Positions 23,301-36,624 of a DNA stretch of 64,000 bases are shown one piece after another (the stretch's first letter is position 1; each line of letters starts with the position of its first letter). The translations under genes were made by a program, and so were the position numbers. Source of the DNA: Amaranthus tricolor (Eukaryota > Streptophyta > Magnoliopsida > Caryophyllales > Amaranthaceae); contig NC_080062.1 in NCBI RefSeq assembly GCF_026212465.1, positions 1,880,001-1,944,000 of the forward strand. The letters are read 5' to 3'. A model generated the notes under the pieces. The model had not been told where the DNA came from and did no database searches. It saw only the letters and a program-made list of their open reading frames with translations.

Positions 23301-25239
23301 TTGTTGAATAGCTACTATTTTTTATGTATGTAATACGTCCTGAAAGTTACATGTCTGATTACAATTGCTTTCGTCGTGATATTTTTAGGTATGATTACTC
23401 CGGATATGGACAGTCGACAGGAAAGGTAGTGTCTGATACTCTCATCTTTTCTTATCAGTTGATAGACCATGTTTTCAGACGGGATATTGGGTTGATGATG
23501 ATAATGATGATGATGATGAATCAATCATATGTTTTCAAACATAGGCTTTTCTTCAAGGCATTCATTTCCCAAGTTTGTCATGTGTTCGATGTTTATGACT
23601 TCCGGGTTACACGAGGAGATTGTGGAGGAAAGTCCTATATAGTTATCCCAAACTAATGCTCATCTCACATGAGACCGATTGAACTTTGCGTATCCATTCC
23701 ATTATTTGTTTTAAATTTGAGTGTTCTAGCGATTCAATCCGTCATGCCTATAGTTGTGACCTCATAGGAATACAGCCTTGTTTGTTTCGGTTCTTGTCTA
23801 GCAAAGTATAATAGGTTTATTACGATGTTAGTCTTGATTTGACATACGATCATAACATCCATTGTTTTTGTCTTGGAACAGCCTACTGAATCTAATACAT
23901 ACGCCGACATTGATGCAGCATATAAATGCCTCAAAGAGCAGTATGGGGTGAAAGATGAACACTTAATATTGTACGGTCAGTCAGTCGGCAGCGGTCCTAC
24001 AGTTGATCTAGCTGCACGCACCCCTAACCTTCGAGGGGTTGTTCTGCATAGCCCTATCCTTTCTGGAGTGAGGGTGCTTTATCCAGTCAAAAGGACATAT
24101 TGGTTTGATATATACAAGGTATCAGGAAAAAAGAAATCGAGTTTTTTTCCTTCTAATTGTATAGACATTTTTGCCAACTGCCCTTACTCCTCTGTTTCTT
24201 ACAGAACATCGACAAAATCGCCCTGGTGAATTGTCCTGTCTTGGTGATCCATGTAAGTACTTGTTCAGTTTCTATCGGTAAATTTTGTCCAAAATTCATA
24301 ATGTAAATAGAAAGATTTTTTATGGGAAACAGCTGATAACTGATTGGAGTGACTGAAATTGTCAAATAAGCTATTTTTTCCAAACACCCTAGTAACCCTC
24401 TAGTCGTAGAGTTTCGATACTAACCCTTATGTCATTTGCTGGTATCATAAGTACTCTGAATATACACATCAGCTCATGTAGCCCATATATAGCTTAAAAG
24501 CCATCTGTACCATACATACAAGGCTCACCCTTGGAGCTTGCGGGGAAGGTTTTACGGACAAATATTGATCGGGAATAGCGCTTTATAATCTGAAAATAAA
24601 ACGAATCGTACACACAGGGCACACCCTTTTCTTTTAGTAGCTCGCATTTATGTCCACTTTTTCGAAAACTAAAACGGTTTGGATATATAATGTTGCTTCT
24701 TTTCCGTTGTTTAGTTGGATAATATGCACCTAGTAATGCTACTAGCTGATCATTGTCGATGCATCAAATTCTTGCAGGGAACATCCGATGAAGTTGTTGA
24801 TTATTCCCACGGGAAACAACTTCATGAACTCTGTAAGAAAAAGTACGAACCCTTGTGGCTCAGTGGCGGTGGACATTGCAATCTCGAGCTCTACCCAGAA
24901 TATATCAGACATTTGAAGAAGTTCGTATCATTTCTCAACAAACCGAAGCCAACTTCAAACGGTACTAAAGATCCGACTGTAGAGTCCTCATCGAACGAGC
25001 CTTCTAATGAGTCAACCGTAGAATCAGGCAATCATACCAAGGCGTCCGACAACCAAAACAAGGTATCCACAACGTCAAATGCAGGCACATTTGAATTGAA
25101 ATCTGACCTCCCAGAAGTATCGAGAATTAGCTTAGATAGCCGGCTTGAAAAATCCAAGAAGACTTCCAAACCCGAAAAATCGCGAATGAGCACAGACCAG
25201 GTTGACAGATTTAGGAGAAAAAAGGGACTATTATGGTGA
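20314..25239 (+). CDS. ABHD17-type alpha/beta hydrolase, 5 exons, 363 aa
   Basis: This is a serine hydrolase of the alpha/beta fold; animal ABHD17 proteins are depalmitoylases, while the plant substrate is not known to me. Exons are 20314-20621, 23389-23425, 23882-24118, 24205-24252 and 24778-25239, all with GT..AG and a continuous frame. It starts [20 protein letters not shown], with Gly2 as a possible myristoylation site. The fold is marked by [12 protein letters not shown] (oxyanion region), [12 protein letters not shown] and the nucleophile elbow [12 protein letters not shown]. It continues with [16 protein letters not shown], the acid in [12 protein letters not shown] and the His in [14 protein letters not shown]. 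The catalytic Ser-Asp-His set is therefore intact. The last 110 residues are a polar Ser/Thr/Lys-rich tail ending [10 protein letters not shown]. Intron 1 (2.8 kb) carries a 1.66-kb hAT element and reverse-oriented SINEs. The exon 5 frame extends upstream to an ATG at 24715, but the TTGCAG acceptor at 24772-24777 fits the family sequence. Confidence 0.93.
20943..22604 (-). mobile_element. 1,662-bp hAT element in intron 1 of the hydrolase gene, internally deleted
   Basis: A perfect 8-bp target duplication CTCACACG lies at 20935-20942 and 22605-22612. The ends TAGGGCTGCACACGG and CTCTGTTCAGCCTTA are imperfect inverted repeats. The subterminal regions are packed with GGTCTGGTC/ACCAGACC motifs in opposite orientations at the two ends. 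The interior keeps only a BED-finger piece on the minus strand (21276-21527), so the element is non-autonomous. Confidence 0.92.
21276..21527 (-). pseudogene. N-terminal BED zinc finger remnant of a hAT transposase
   Basis: The frame encodes 83 aa with an acidic start ([20 protein letters not shown]) followed by [14 protein letters not shown] and [12 protein letters not shown], the aromatic and Cys-pair half of a BED finger. The expected His pair is replaced by a stop soon after LVLIEHI, and no catalytic core follows inside the element. It lies inside the intron 1 hAT copy, antisense to the host gene. Confidence 0.7.
22665..23015 (-). repeat. two reverse-oriented SINE heads in tandem in hydrolase intron 1
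   Basis: Read on the minus strand, 22980-22865 gives TTGGTTAAGTTAGTTTCTTA, then ATAGTATCAAATGCC (tRNA A-box side) and ATGTGTTCGAATCTTA (B box). A body with AGGTACGAGGAGGGCC and CCCAAAGGGCTCTC follows. A second, more worn head with the same plan lies at about 22765-22665 (CATTATCAGATACTCAAGTC, then ATGAATTCAAATTTC). It is the same family as the copies at 7225 and 38520. Confidence 0.55.
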
Positions 25240-26232
25240 TCGAAAGTTCGATCTTCAATTACGAGTCACGAGCGATTGTGACAACCTTTGGCTTGTTGCA
25301 AAGGGGATTTTATTTCTTACACTGATTCTGTAACAATGTGTATTAACTAATAACTCCAAAAGTATAAATTTGAGTGTTGTTAATTGTTGAGATGTTTTGA
25401 TCCATACCTGGATGGTAAATGTTCTTACACAGGCAAATCATTTGAGCATAATAAGCTCATTAGTAACCCAATTTGGCCAAGTTTCATCTAGAGTACAATA
25501 GATACAGTCTGTTTGATTGTTGGTACAAAATAATAGTAATGAAAATGATTTGAGGTGTAAATTTATTAAGAAATGTACGAAATGTATTCATCACAACAAA
25601 AAAAATTACGATTTTCCAAATGGTACATTGGGATGAATTTTGTGAAGAAATAAGATGAACAAAGTAAACATGTATTCATCACGGGAAAAAGCTCAAAACT
25701 TAGAGTCACCCTATGAAATTTCCTTAATGGGTAATTTTTCTCAAATTCTCAACTTTAACTACTTTAAAAACAATGGTGGAATTTGATTCAAATTCAAATT
25801 TGAAAAATTTTGATTTTCCATATAAAAAATTTGAACTAATTTCAAATTTTCCAATAAAATCATTGTTCCCAAACATAGCGTAAACAAATTCTATATAATC
25901 TGTTGTGAGTTGTGACTTTGTAACTACACCGAAAAACTATCCATAAATTTTTGGTATCCTATTTTCATTTTTCATAACGGTTTTAGGGATGGATATAGGT
26001 CTCTAGTCTTTGATTCGTAGGTCTAAATTCAAATTCGATATTATTCAAATTTGATTTATGTTCATCTCTACGCTAAGTGGTGAGTCTTTTAAGATCTAAT
26101 CATAGTTCTATGCAAATCTGATGTCCTTGGCAAGGTTTGTGGCCTTTGCTATCTAAACTTTACTTTCTATATATGGGCCATAAAGATGATTCCTCCCAAA
26201 TAACTATTCTTTTTTATTTTTTAAAAGAGAAT

Positions 26233-26494
26233 CAGCTAGTCTCTTGAGAGAACGTCTTTTTGAAAGACATATCTTAAGTCTAGCCCATTAAAGATTAATG
26301 TCTACTTACTGTATTATTGATGCCTAATTACATTCTCCTTAATGCGTACTTATTGTATCATTAATGTCTAGTTTCAATATCTTAAATGTCTACTTACATA
26401 ATTCTTAATGCCTATTTACAATATTTTAAAAAATATAAAATGGGCCGGTCTAATTAGAGATGGTCTATTAAAGAGACTGCCTCTCAAATTTGTA
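26233..26494. mobile_element. MITE family with 9-bp target duplications, copy 1
   Basis: It starts CAGCTAGTCTCTTGAGAGA and ends CTCTCAAATTTGTA. The direct repeat AAAGAGAAT (9 bp) flanks it at 26224-26232 and 26495-26503; one more A also matches. The interior repeats a unit of about 24 bp of the type CTTAATGCCTACTTACNNTAT four to five times. Copies 2 and 3 are at 55061 and 63042. A 9-bp duplication points to a Mutator-type mechanism. Confidence 0.85.
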
Positions 26495-27507
26495 AAAGAG
26501 AATTATAAGGGTAAATGTGATATATAGAGTTTGATTATATATTTATGTATAAATAATATTCTCATACTGTTACTTTACCCACTAAATTAGTTGACATTTA
26601 ATATTTTATAAGTTAAGTAATGGAAGTGTCCTTCATCTTTACCTTTTATCTTTTAATGGTTGAGTTCTAATGATGCAAAATTATATATTCAAAACTATAC
26701 TCTTTCCAACAAATTAGTTGCAACAAAAGATTTTTTTAAAAAAATTTATGGTTGAGAATAAAAATGAAATTAAAGGGAAGAACGTAAATGCAATAATCTT
26801 CTCAAAAAAACGTAAATGCAATAAAGTAAAGGTAATTTTTATCAAATGAATTGTGAAAATGCATTGAAGTAAAATTTAAAGAATTAAATAAAATTAGATA
26901 TTTTGAAGTTCGCTTATAAAAAATTTAACTTATCCGAAAATATTGCTTTCAATTTCTCTAATTTAAGATGAAAGGCGTAAATATTTTTTTATTACAAATG
27001 TAGATTTAATTTTTAATTCCTTTTTTTTTTAACATCTATACAGCTGTACTATAAAGTTGAATGGGTAACAATTTATAAATAATGATAACCATGCGCAAGA
27101 ATTTCTAGTGTACATTTCTAATTTTGTTTATATAAAAAATCTTTAGATCGAAAAAACAGGAGCATAAACCTACACATATATTTTTTATGCATTTAAAATA
27201 CTACTAAAATTAATCACCCTCATAAATATAAAAATTGTGTAATAAATAAATATTTGAGGAAAGCCATGTATACCCAATAAGGCTATACTCAACTTGGATA
27301 TAATGCTATTACAATATTGAGATTGCTTCCCACCTCATAACCATATAATATATAGTTGAGGATTTAATTTTCAAGGAGATATTAGATGATTTCTTATTAT
27401 CTTCACTATATTAATTAAAAAGGTGGCTCCCTTTGACCTTTCTTTATTACATTTAAATAAAATTAACTTACAACTAACAAATGCGACTTGTTAATAATCT
27501 CTAACAG

Positions 27508-27803
27508 TATGTTTGGATAGAGAGAAATAAAGGAAAATAAAAGGAAGTGACTTAAAAGGATAAAAATCTCTTATTTGGATAATAAAAAGATAGAGGAGAA
27601 ATTTAGAGTGAAAGGATTTAGAGGTAAAACATAGACAAATTTTATTAAAAATACAATCTCTCTTAAAATGGAATGATTTGAAGGAAAAACACTCATTTTC
27701 TTTCGTTTTTCCTTCCCTTTTAAACTAACAAGGTACACTCTCCTTATTTACCCCTCCCTTCCTTTATTTTCTCTTCTAATTTTTTATCCAAATATAGTGT
27801 AAG
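27508..27803. mobile_element. MITE-like element with inverted ends
   Basis: The left end TATGTTTGGATAGAGAGAAA and the right end reading TATATTTGGATAAAAAATTA on the opposite strand are inverted. Both are followed by purine-rich AGGAAAATAAAAGG-like text, so the whole unit of about 296 bp is roughly hairpin-like. The target duplication was not resolved. Confidence 0.5.
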
Positions 27804-29083
27804 TTCTTTCATCTACAAATAATATATCATTTTCACAATATTATTAAATGACCCATAACTATTTCAAGTAGAATCAATATTTTGCACCATTATCATGTAT
27901 GAAAAGTCAAAGAGGATATGTATTGTATCCATACTTCTATTTTAAAGAGTTCACATGTAACATAGTATATATCATAAATTTTCAACCATCAACCTAAAGT
28001 ATCGAATACGTAAGCACAAGAGCGAGTACGACCGTGAGACCGAGCCCGAACCCAAGCATCAATTGACCATTAGATCATTAGAAGAGTCAAAGAGTAAAGA
28101 TAGTCCTATTTTTGTTGCGCAAAAATATGATAAATAAGGAGTGAATGACAATGACATCCTGTATCAATCATTCAATAAGCATGCAAATACTTCATGATGA
28201 TCGCAACTCATTATGCTGGTATTTGTTGACCAAGGGTTGGGATGAATCCATGGAAATAATCATTACCCAAAAAATGTAGAAGAAATTATGGAAAAAAAGT
28301 GTCTTATAGTATAAGGGTAGGTACTATACAATGGTAGTCATTATGACTTTAAGCTCAAAGAAAGTAGTAAAAGTATATATATGTGGGGTGACACTTGCAT
28401 AGTATAATCATTTTTACAAAACATCAAACATTTTTTTGGTATGGTCATGCATAATAACTCACTATGATTGGTTAAAAACATTCTCGACTCTATAAAAATA
28501 AATGGAAATAAATAAAAATGGATATATATAAAAAAAAATAAAACCATAATGTTAAATAAAACAGATAGATATATATTTTAAAGTGTAAAAGATAAAATTA
28601 AAGAAAAAATATAGACTGTTTTCATACATAATTTATAATTACAAACATTGTTCGAAAACAATAAATTACATAATTTAATAGAGAAATTCTTACAAGTATA
28701 AAAAGTTTTATTTTCTCTCAAATACTACATAGATACATACATAACATTAACATAGTAAAACAAAAAAATGTTTATGAACGAAAGAAGCTCAATGCACATT
28801 GGAATTTACAACAATTTGTTTGCACAAACTAGACAATTTGATTTCACAAACTAAAGCTAGAATTTCCCAAAGTCCTAATGTATTTTAAATTTTTAATCCT
28901 TCCTAAGAGATATATTTTTCAATTTTGAAATAAATTAATGACTATATCCCCCACCCACACCAAAAAGAATATACATTGATACAATAAGAAATTAAACATT
29001 TAACCAAATGCAATCCCTAATTTGAATATCGCCAATCTTAATCTTTTAAAATTAAAGTTTTGGCGTTGTTACTGTATAATACA

Positions 29084-32000
29084 TTAGCAAACCTTCTTCG
29101 ATTTGTTAAACTCGAAGTCATCATCGTCGAGTGTAGGGTCTCGAAGGGTTCCGAAAATCCAATCCATCAATAATGTATAATGACCATAGTTATGCCGGTA
29201 TGTGGTGTGGTGGATGGTGTGGTAGCCGGCGCCCATCACCGGCCATACTTTGCCATGAATGCAATCATGAATATTGGCTGTCCATAAGCCTTCTATGAAA
29301 ATGAGGGTTATGTGGGTTGTAAAGTGTATTGGCACAAGAAATAGTGCTAAGAAATGAGGTATAGCTTGGATAATACCATCAAGGGGATGAAATGCAAGAC
29401 CTATATCAAACAAAGGGAAAATTTTAAAAAAAAAGTTAATTAAATAAATAATATACATTAAAATGATAAGCAATCATAATATAGTTATCATTTTATATAT
29501 TGGATAGTGTTTGGTAATTTAGGATATAAAAAAGAGCTTATTGGGGTAAATCAAGTGATTCGAACAAGTTTCATAAAAATTAGTCCGTCAAATTAGCCAC
29601 TCTGATCAACTATTAATTGTTTGTCAAACATCTATTAAATTATGTGTCATTCTTAATTATTTGAGTGATGCAGATTTAGAATTGATGTTCATTACCGATA
29701 TATTTGTTATCGCTAAAATAGTAAAATTGCATATATTTGACTCTTCTAAACCTCATTTAAATGTGATTCATTTTATAAAGTCCATAGAATGAATAAGAAA
29801 ATTCAAGTTAAAAATTTGGATTTCTTTTTACTAGCTCCAGTTCACTGGAAAAGAAATATTTATTTTTTGACACTATTTACTCAGTACTTTTAATTTGTAT
29901 TTTATTTTTAATTTATAAATTAAAATATAATCAAGTGAGATATTATTTGATTCATCTCAATGCAAAGATTATTAATATTCACTTTTTATTGAATTTTGTT
30001 ATGTATAATAAGAGATTTTACACATTAAATAACATGAACAAATAAATATTCCATTTTCAGTGAGAGGAGAAAGTGTTCCCTAAAATTACATAAAATTTAT
30101 TATTTATCATCAAATCAAGCGGTACTATGTTTAAAGTTGTTTTATTTATAATTGTAAATTAGAGTAATTGAATGTTTGATATTTTCGTCCGTCAATATTG
30201 ATACTCCCTTATCTCAACACAAGTATCCTTTTAATTAATTTTGCACAAAATTTAGATATGTAAGTAAATAAATAATAAATTAAAGTTGAAGAATTTTATG
30301 AGGCTGGAATAAATATGAACCACACATAATTAAGAATATTAATTATCTCATTCAACCAACTTCTTTTAATAATATTCTTTTAAATATGCTCTTAGAGTTA
30401 TTATAAATAAAATTATTTGAATGAGATAATTAATGACTCTTAACATATGCACTTATAGCATAGATTAAATAAACCCATAAAAAATGAGACATTTACATCA
30501 AATAAATTCACATTCTTTTTTAATTTATCTTTACATATCTTTAATACATTTTTCCATGATATATCAATTTTCTTTTCTTGTATAATTTCTACAATTACTC
30601 CATAATAAATTTTGTGGGACAGAGTATGAAAAAACGAGCTTTGTCACATCAAAAGTCATTAGAGCCAAAATGATAATTAAAAACAAGAAAAAGGTATTTG
30701 TCCAAATTAATTTTGAAAACCTGTTTTATGACCCAATTATTTATCGTTATGGATACAAAGATGTTAAATAAAATCTCAAATTCTCAAATAAGAGTGTGTT
30801 ATGGTCAAATTATTTTGTCAAATAAGATGTTAAATTATTTTTATTTGAATAGTTTAATATACACTTATTATTTTAAAGCGATTACTTATAATCTTAAAGT
30901 GATCACTTATAATTTTAAAATCGTCACTTTTTCTAGTTTAAATTGATCACTTATTATTTTAAAGTTACTATTTATAATCTTAAAGAAATCAATTAAAAAA
31001 TTAACTAATTTATCTCAAGGTTTGAGGACAATGTTAAAGTCACCACTTTTTTATATATGAAAAAAATTATTTATACAATAAATATTATTAATGCTTTTTC
31101 ATCTAATTTACATAGAAAAAAAGATTTTGCATCTAATAATTCTCATTACTTTGAGTTCCAACAATTAAATATTCAAGAATATAATATTGAATATAGAAAA
31201 ATTTATAATCAATTTACTTTTACATAATCTTAAGTCTTAGGGCCTTAATATTAGAATTTATTTCATCATTTATTAATAAATTTTAAGTTTTCTATAATTA
31301 TATTTAGTTTTAGTTCACCAAAATCCCAAAAAAGACGGTTATATAATAAATGTAAAACTTAAAATATTTTCAAATTCAAAGGAATTGGGAGTAATCAAAT
31401 ACTCTCTTTGTGCATTAAAATTTGTTGCATTAGTATATTTAAAAGGTTGTCACTTTAATTATCAGTCTAATATAAAAATTCAAAAGGATAAAAAAAAAAA
31501 AAAAAATAGTCGGAGTAAGCTGACCTGCAAAAGGGGAAAGAGTATTTTGCTTGTTGTAAATATGATGAATTGCATGAAGATACTTGTAAAGAGGTTTAAT
31601 GTCATGTAATTCTCTATGTGCCCAATAAATCCCAAATTCCACAATTAAAAGGTAAATGAGAATGTATCCCAAGTAAGTTGGTACACCAACATCACTTATC
31701 CTTGGAAAACATCTTGTCCATCCCATTTCAATTACATGCTCTGAAAATGTTGGTAGAAGTGTGTACCATGGCATGGCCTTCATTGCTACACATATTTGTA
31801 AAATCATTGCTTTTTTTGATGGAATGCAATCTAAAACATTCAAAATTACAAAAATGATATAAATTAGTTTTAATATTTGTCCAACTTCAAATATTTTTCA
31901 TAGAAATAACAATTGTAAATGTTATATACTTCTATAATCGTTAAAAAGACAGCAAAAAAATTCTACAAAATAAAACATGATAAGAAATGATATAAACACT

Positions 32001-35000
32001 TTGATCTCTCTTAAGTTTCGTGCAAATTCAAAATATTATGTTATGACATGAATTAAAGAAATTTACAAATTTATCTTAAATCATGATCATATAACAAAAA
32101 ATACATTCCTTATTTGGGGAACATAATCTGAAGTTGACTATTGTCTCATTTGGTACTTGCCTCCTAAAGTGTAAAAATAAAAATTCGAGAAAACTTATTT
32201 CTCCAAACTTATATATAGTTTAGATTTTAGATTAATTCACTTTTACAATTTTACCCTCACATATGTGTTATTTTTTTAATTTTTAAATCTAGTTTTAGTT
32301 TAATTAATTAGAAAATAAAAAGGTAATTCTCAAAAGATTTTATACAACTTCCTTAATTGAAAGATACTTTCTAATGAGTCTTGGTCGTGCACATTATGTA
32401 GTTGGCAATTATACCCATGATAGTTAACCAAGTTAGAAAGACTCCTAAAACTAAAACTATCCTACTTCAGTTCAACTTTGAAGAAGCTTCTTAACATAGG
32501 CGCTCTCTCTATATGTTTAAGTTTTATGTTATTAAATTTGCTATATATTTAATTTTAATTTAATTTATTAAAAATAATATATTTTTAATCTGAGTCATGA
32601 CCCCACAATTGTTCTTAAATTCTAATTTACACATTTAATTTATTCCACCTAAATATTATACAACAAAGTCAATAAAAATAACTTTATGATTTAGGAGTAT
32701 TATTTATAATAGTAAGTCTTTTTATCTACCTTTGTTTTGTTAATGTTTAAATTATTCTTTTATTTATTTAGTTAACTATTCTAATGATTAACTTTGCCAT
32801 AGATTAACTTGTGTGTTTTGAAAGTAGCTTTACTCATATGGTTTTGGTGTTATATTCATCTCTATTTTTAAAGGACGCTTTTTATTTAGAATATTAAACT
32901 GTTTTTCTATATTTTCTCTTTAAATTATTTAAATTAGCTATATTTATGATATACTAAAATGATGATTAAAACTAAGACATTTGCATGCATGTTAGAAGTG
33001 AAGTATTTACGAGTCAAATGGAGTCATAGGTTGGACTAAATCTAGGAACTTGTAGCTAGAGAGAGAGAGATAGTGACACACCAATGTTTTTGTAACTACA
33101 CTCCTACTCTGAGTACTTTGTTAGGTCAAAGAGAAGTTTCAGCTGAATGTCAGGTATGCCTAAAAGACAAAACAACGTTGAGAAACACAAATATGAAAGA
33201 CAAATGATTTTGTAATAGTTTAATTAGTAGTAGGTTTTTAAATAAATATAAATAAATAAATAAAAGTTTTTAATGTATTTTTAATCCGCTTGTAATCAAA
33301 GTGAATGACCTCATCATCATATTTAATAGATTTTGCTCACGTAATATATGATCAGGTTTTGAGCAGGGTTGGATGACAACAGACCATATCCTCACCAAAG
33401 ATATAAAAAGATTGCAGCCAATAAGACCCTTAGCTCAAAAAACACATACGTTAAATAATTACTCGAAATAATCGTAAGTCAGGCAGAGGCACCATTAACA
33501 TCCAACCCGATTGAAATCAGTTGGGATGGGTTTGGGTTCGGGCCAAAAGAATGTCTTGACTATTAGGACTAACATGCATTTATAAAATACTCCTTGCACA
33601 AAAGTTGCAAGTAATGAAAGAATCATCATATTTAAATAGTTTGAAATCTAAGGAATGTTCCATAACCAACATACATAGAATAATGTTGTAATTGGCAAAA
33701 CAATATACCCTCGAAATGGCCAAAACGTACACATTCTCGAACATTTTCAATCATATTGTATACTTTATTTATTTAAAATTGGTCACAATTTCCATGATTT
33801 GTATAAATATACAATAATTTTTACCAAATTCCACCTCAAATTATCAAAATTGAACTTCAAATATCGACACAATCAAATAAAAGATGCAAATTATTTTATC
33901 TGAAAATGCATATGTGCAGTGTGCTACTTTCATAAAATATTTTTCCTCCAAAATATCACAATGTTGTCATTATCATTATTACATATTGTTCTTAAATTTT
34001 GTATTATTGTTAAATATCATATGATTATTGATTTAAATGTGTTGATTATAATGTATCTTTTATATCCATATTGGATGCTTATTTAAAACGAAAAATTAAT
34101 TTATTAATTGATGCTAATTATATTGTATTATTAATTTTGTGAGTATATTAGGAAATAAAATATCAGCAATGTGTATCACTAATAGGAAAAATATTATTCT
34201 TTAAATAATTACTACCTCCGTCACAAATTAATTAATCAACATGAATTCATTATTTTCTCCTATCACTAAAAATTTAATTAATGTATAAAATATAAATTTA
34301 TTTAATACTCAATCATAAATCCTCAGTATTTTTTATAAGGATAAGTTCAGAGAATTTTCTTAAATTTTGAAAATCAAATACTATTCAAAAGAGCGAAGTA
34401 AACTTATTTCTAGACCATCAAGAATATTCTAAAATATTATAATTTTTTAAAATTGGCAATTTAGACATTTAGTGACTAGAAAAAACTAACACAAAAAATA
34501 CCAACATAATTTTCCCCTTTACCCCACTTGCCCTCCACTCCACCATTCCTTTCCCCACTCCCAAGTCCCAACTAAAAACTAGAGTTAAAAAATGTCAAAG
34601 AAATAGGACAGAAAAATTAATTATTCCCTTGGTCCCAATAAATATATCATTTTATTTATTTTTTTTAAAGTAACATAATATTTCCGAGATAAAAAATGTC
34701 ATATGACTTTTAGTAGTGACTAACAATTAATCAAATACATAACAAATTTAATAAAAAACATTCTGTATAGAAACAGCCACAATCATGTATATCATTTAAA
34801 TATGCCTAATTAATTTGTTATATTTTAGTATTTGTAAATGAATTTGTATATTCTTTCTATTCTCATAGACAATTTTAACTTTCTTTATTGAAAAATTATT
34901 CATATTTTTTTATCATTTCCTTTGTTTTACTAAACACCAGTATAAATTAAACTAAACTAATTGAAAAAAAGGAGGTTATAAAATCTATAAAATTAGGGAA

Positions 35001-36624
35001 AATTAGTTAAAAATAATATATGATATGACTTAACCACTAAAAATAACTTTTAGTATCGATTAACTCAAAATAATTCATACTATTAAAATAATTTTATTAA
35101 TAACTCATAATAATTCCAGATTTTATTTATCTTTTCAAATAATCACGATTGTTTTAGCAAAATACATACTCTAAGTATTACGAGAAAGTTATACTTGCTC
35201 CATTCATGTATACTTAACACATTTAACTTTTTACGCAATTCAATGTTATTTTATTCATTTATATGTTGAATTATACAAATCTAGAAATTATACAAAGTTA
35301 ATATTTCAAAAGTATGCGATCGGGCGATTCAAACAAGATTTCACTTGTCTATATTTTATCTTGCAAATTAAACACAATGAAAAATAATCTTAAACGATGA
35401 ATAGTATTCATAACTCAAAATGTGGACTATTTTAATCTAATTTTTGTAAAATTAAATCTAAATCAAATTGTTGGAAATCAATACTACCTCCGTACAAACT
35501 TGATAATCAAATTGTCAGTTCTAATTATAGATGATAGCGACAATTCATCCCAAAAAACAAATATATCTCCAAAAATGTAAATTTAACAAACACAAAAGCT
35601 TTTATTGGTAATCTCTTTTTTAATTGTATATTTGAAAACCTTTTTATTATGGTATCCTCCTAATTTTTAGAAGTATAACTTTTAATTATGGTCTCTTTAC
35701 CTTAAATTTCAAATTGGATATTTCCTCACAATTAGAGGGAGTGAGTACGTATCTTATAGTACATCATAAATTTTTTAAAATTTTATAATACAAATGCAAA
35801 GATACAGAAAAAGGTTTTTCTAAGAAAGCTCTCACATAATAAAAATATATCCATAGTTTTCTTAAAAAAAAAATCTGTTACAAAAATAATTCATATGTAA
35901 TCTCACGTTAAAATATTAGTGACTGCAATTAAAATATAAGTCTGATAGGATACTTTAACTATTACCAATTTATTTTAAGATGAAACCTCATTTAATATGT
36001 AGAAGTTGGATAACAAATTTATTATGGTATCAAACTCATATGATCTTACATCGAAAAATTAGAGAGTGCGACTAAAATAAAAGTTTGATAGGATATTCCT
36101 ACTATTACTAATTTTTTTAAGATGGAACCTCCTTTATTGTGTACAAGCTCGATAACAAAGAGCTGAAAAACTTACATGTGATCTCATATGGAAAAATTAG
36201 CTATAGAGTGTGACCAAAATATAAATTTGATGGGATACTCTTACTATTATCAATTTATTTTAAGATGAAATCTGATAACAAATTTATCATGATATCAGAG
36301 CGGATTATTTTGGATCAACCGAAAACAAAAAAATATTGGTATTCCATAAAAGAAATTTTTAATCAAAGAAAAAGAATTACCTTTAGGAATGTAGAGATTG
36401 CGCTTCCAATAGTAAATAACAAAGCACCAAAGAAATCCAGATCCCAAATACAATAAACTTCCACCAATGTAGTTTCTAAGCCATGTTTGGAAGAAATGGG
36501 GAAGATTTTCCCACAAAATAGGGGGTAAAATACTTCCCAAGAATATCCGATTATAAAAACTTGTCTCTTCAACGAACAACGCCTTATATTCATCCACACT
36601 ACTGGAAATATTTCCCACCATCAT
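29084..36624 (-). CDS. STE1: delta-7-sterol C5(6)-desaturase, 3 exons, 288 aa
   Basis: This ER membrane enzyme introduces the delta-5 double bond into delta-7 sterols, a step towards campesterol, sitosterol and brassinosteroids (Arabidopsis STE1/DWF7). Exons on the minus strand are 36624-36381, 31830-31525 and 29400-29084, all GT..AG, joined in frame. The sequence reads [11 protein letters not shown] and [13 protein letters not shown], then a hydrophobic helix ([18 protein letters not shown]), [12 protein letters not shown] and a second hydrophobic stretch. The three di-iron histidine motifs are complete: HRELH, HAIHH and HTIHH, plus ANIHDCIHG. The C-terminus KSKKVC fits a KKXX-type ER retrieval signal. 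The length is close to the Arabidopsis protein as I recall it (281 aa). The start is one of two adjacent ATGs, 36624 or 36621. Introns of 2.1 and 4.55 kb are AT-rich and contain tandem repeats (35920-36300) and MITE remnants. Confidence 0.95.
35920..36300. repeat. about 140-bp tandem repeat in STE1 intron 2
   Basis: Three degenerate units share AAGTCTGATAGGATAC-like, TACTATTACCAATTTATTTT and AAGATGAAACCTC blocks, plus ATTATGGTATCAAACTCATA or ATGATATCAGAGCGG. The array ends just upstream (plus coordinates) of exon 1. Confidence 0.6.

Larger units (their letters stand above)
25240..29083. other. intergenic DNA with two MITEs
   Basis: The first part is the 3' side of the hydrolase gene; the last part, near 28600-29083, is probably the 3' UTR side of the minus-strand sterol desaturase. 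No other gene is supported; the frame at 28341 is low-complexity. Two MITEs are listed separately (26233-26494 and about 27508-27803). Confidence 0.5.

Noticed and set aside
23324..23656. 110-aa plus-strand frame covering hydrolase exon 2
   Set aside because: Only 37 bases of it are exon ([12 protein letters not shown]); the rest is intron read-through.
24715..24777. ATG-led extension of hydrolase exon 5
   Set aside because: The TTGCAG acceptor at 24772-24777 gives the family-consistent GTSDEVVD start; the extension is intronic.
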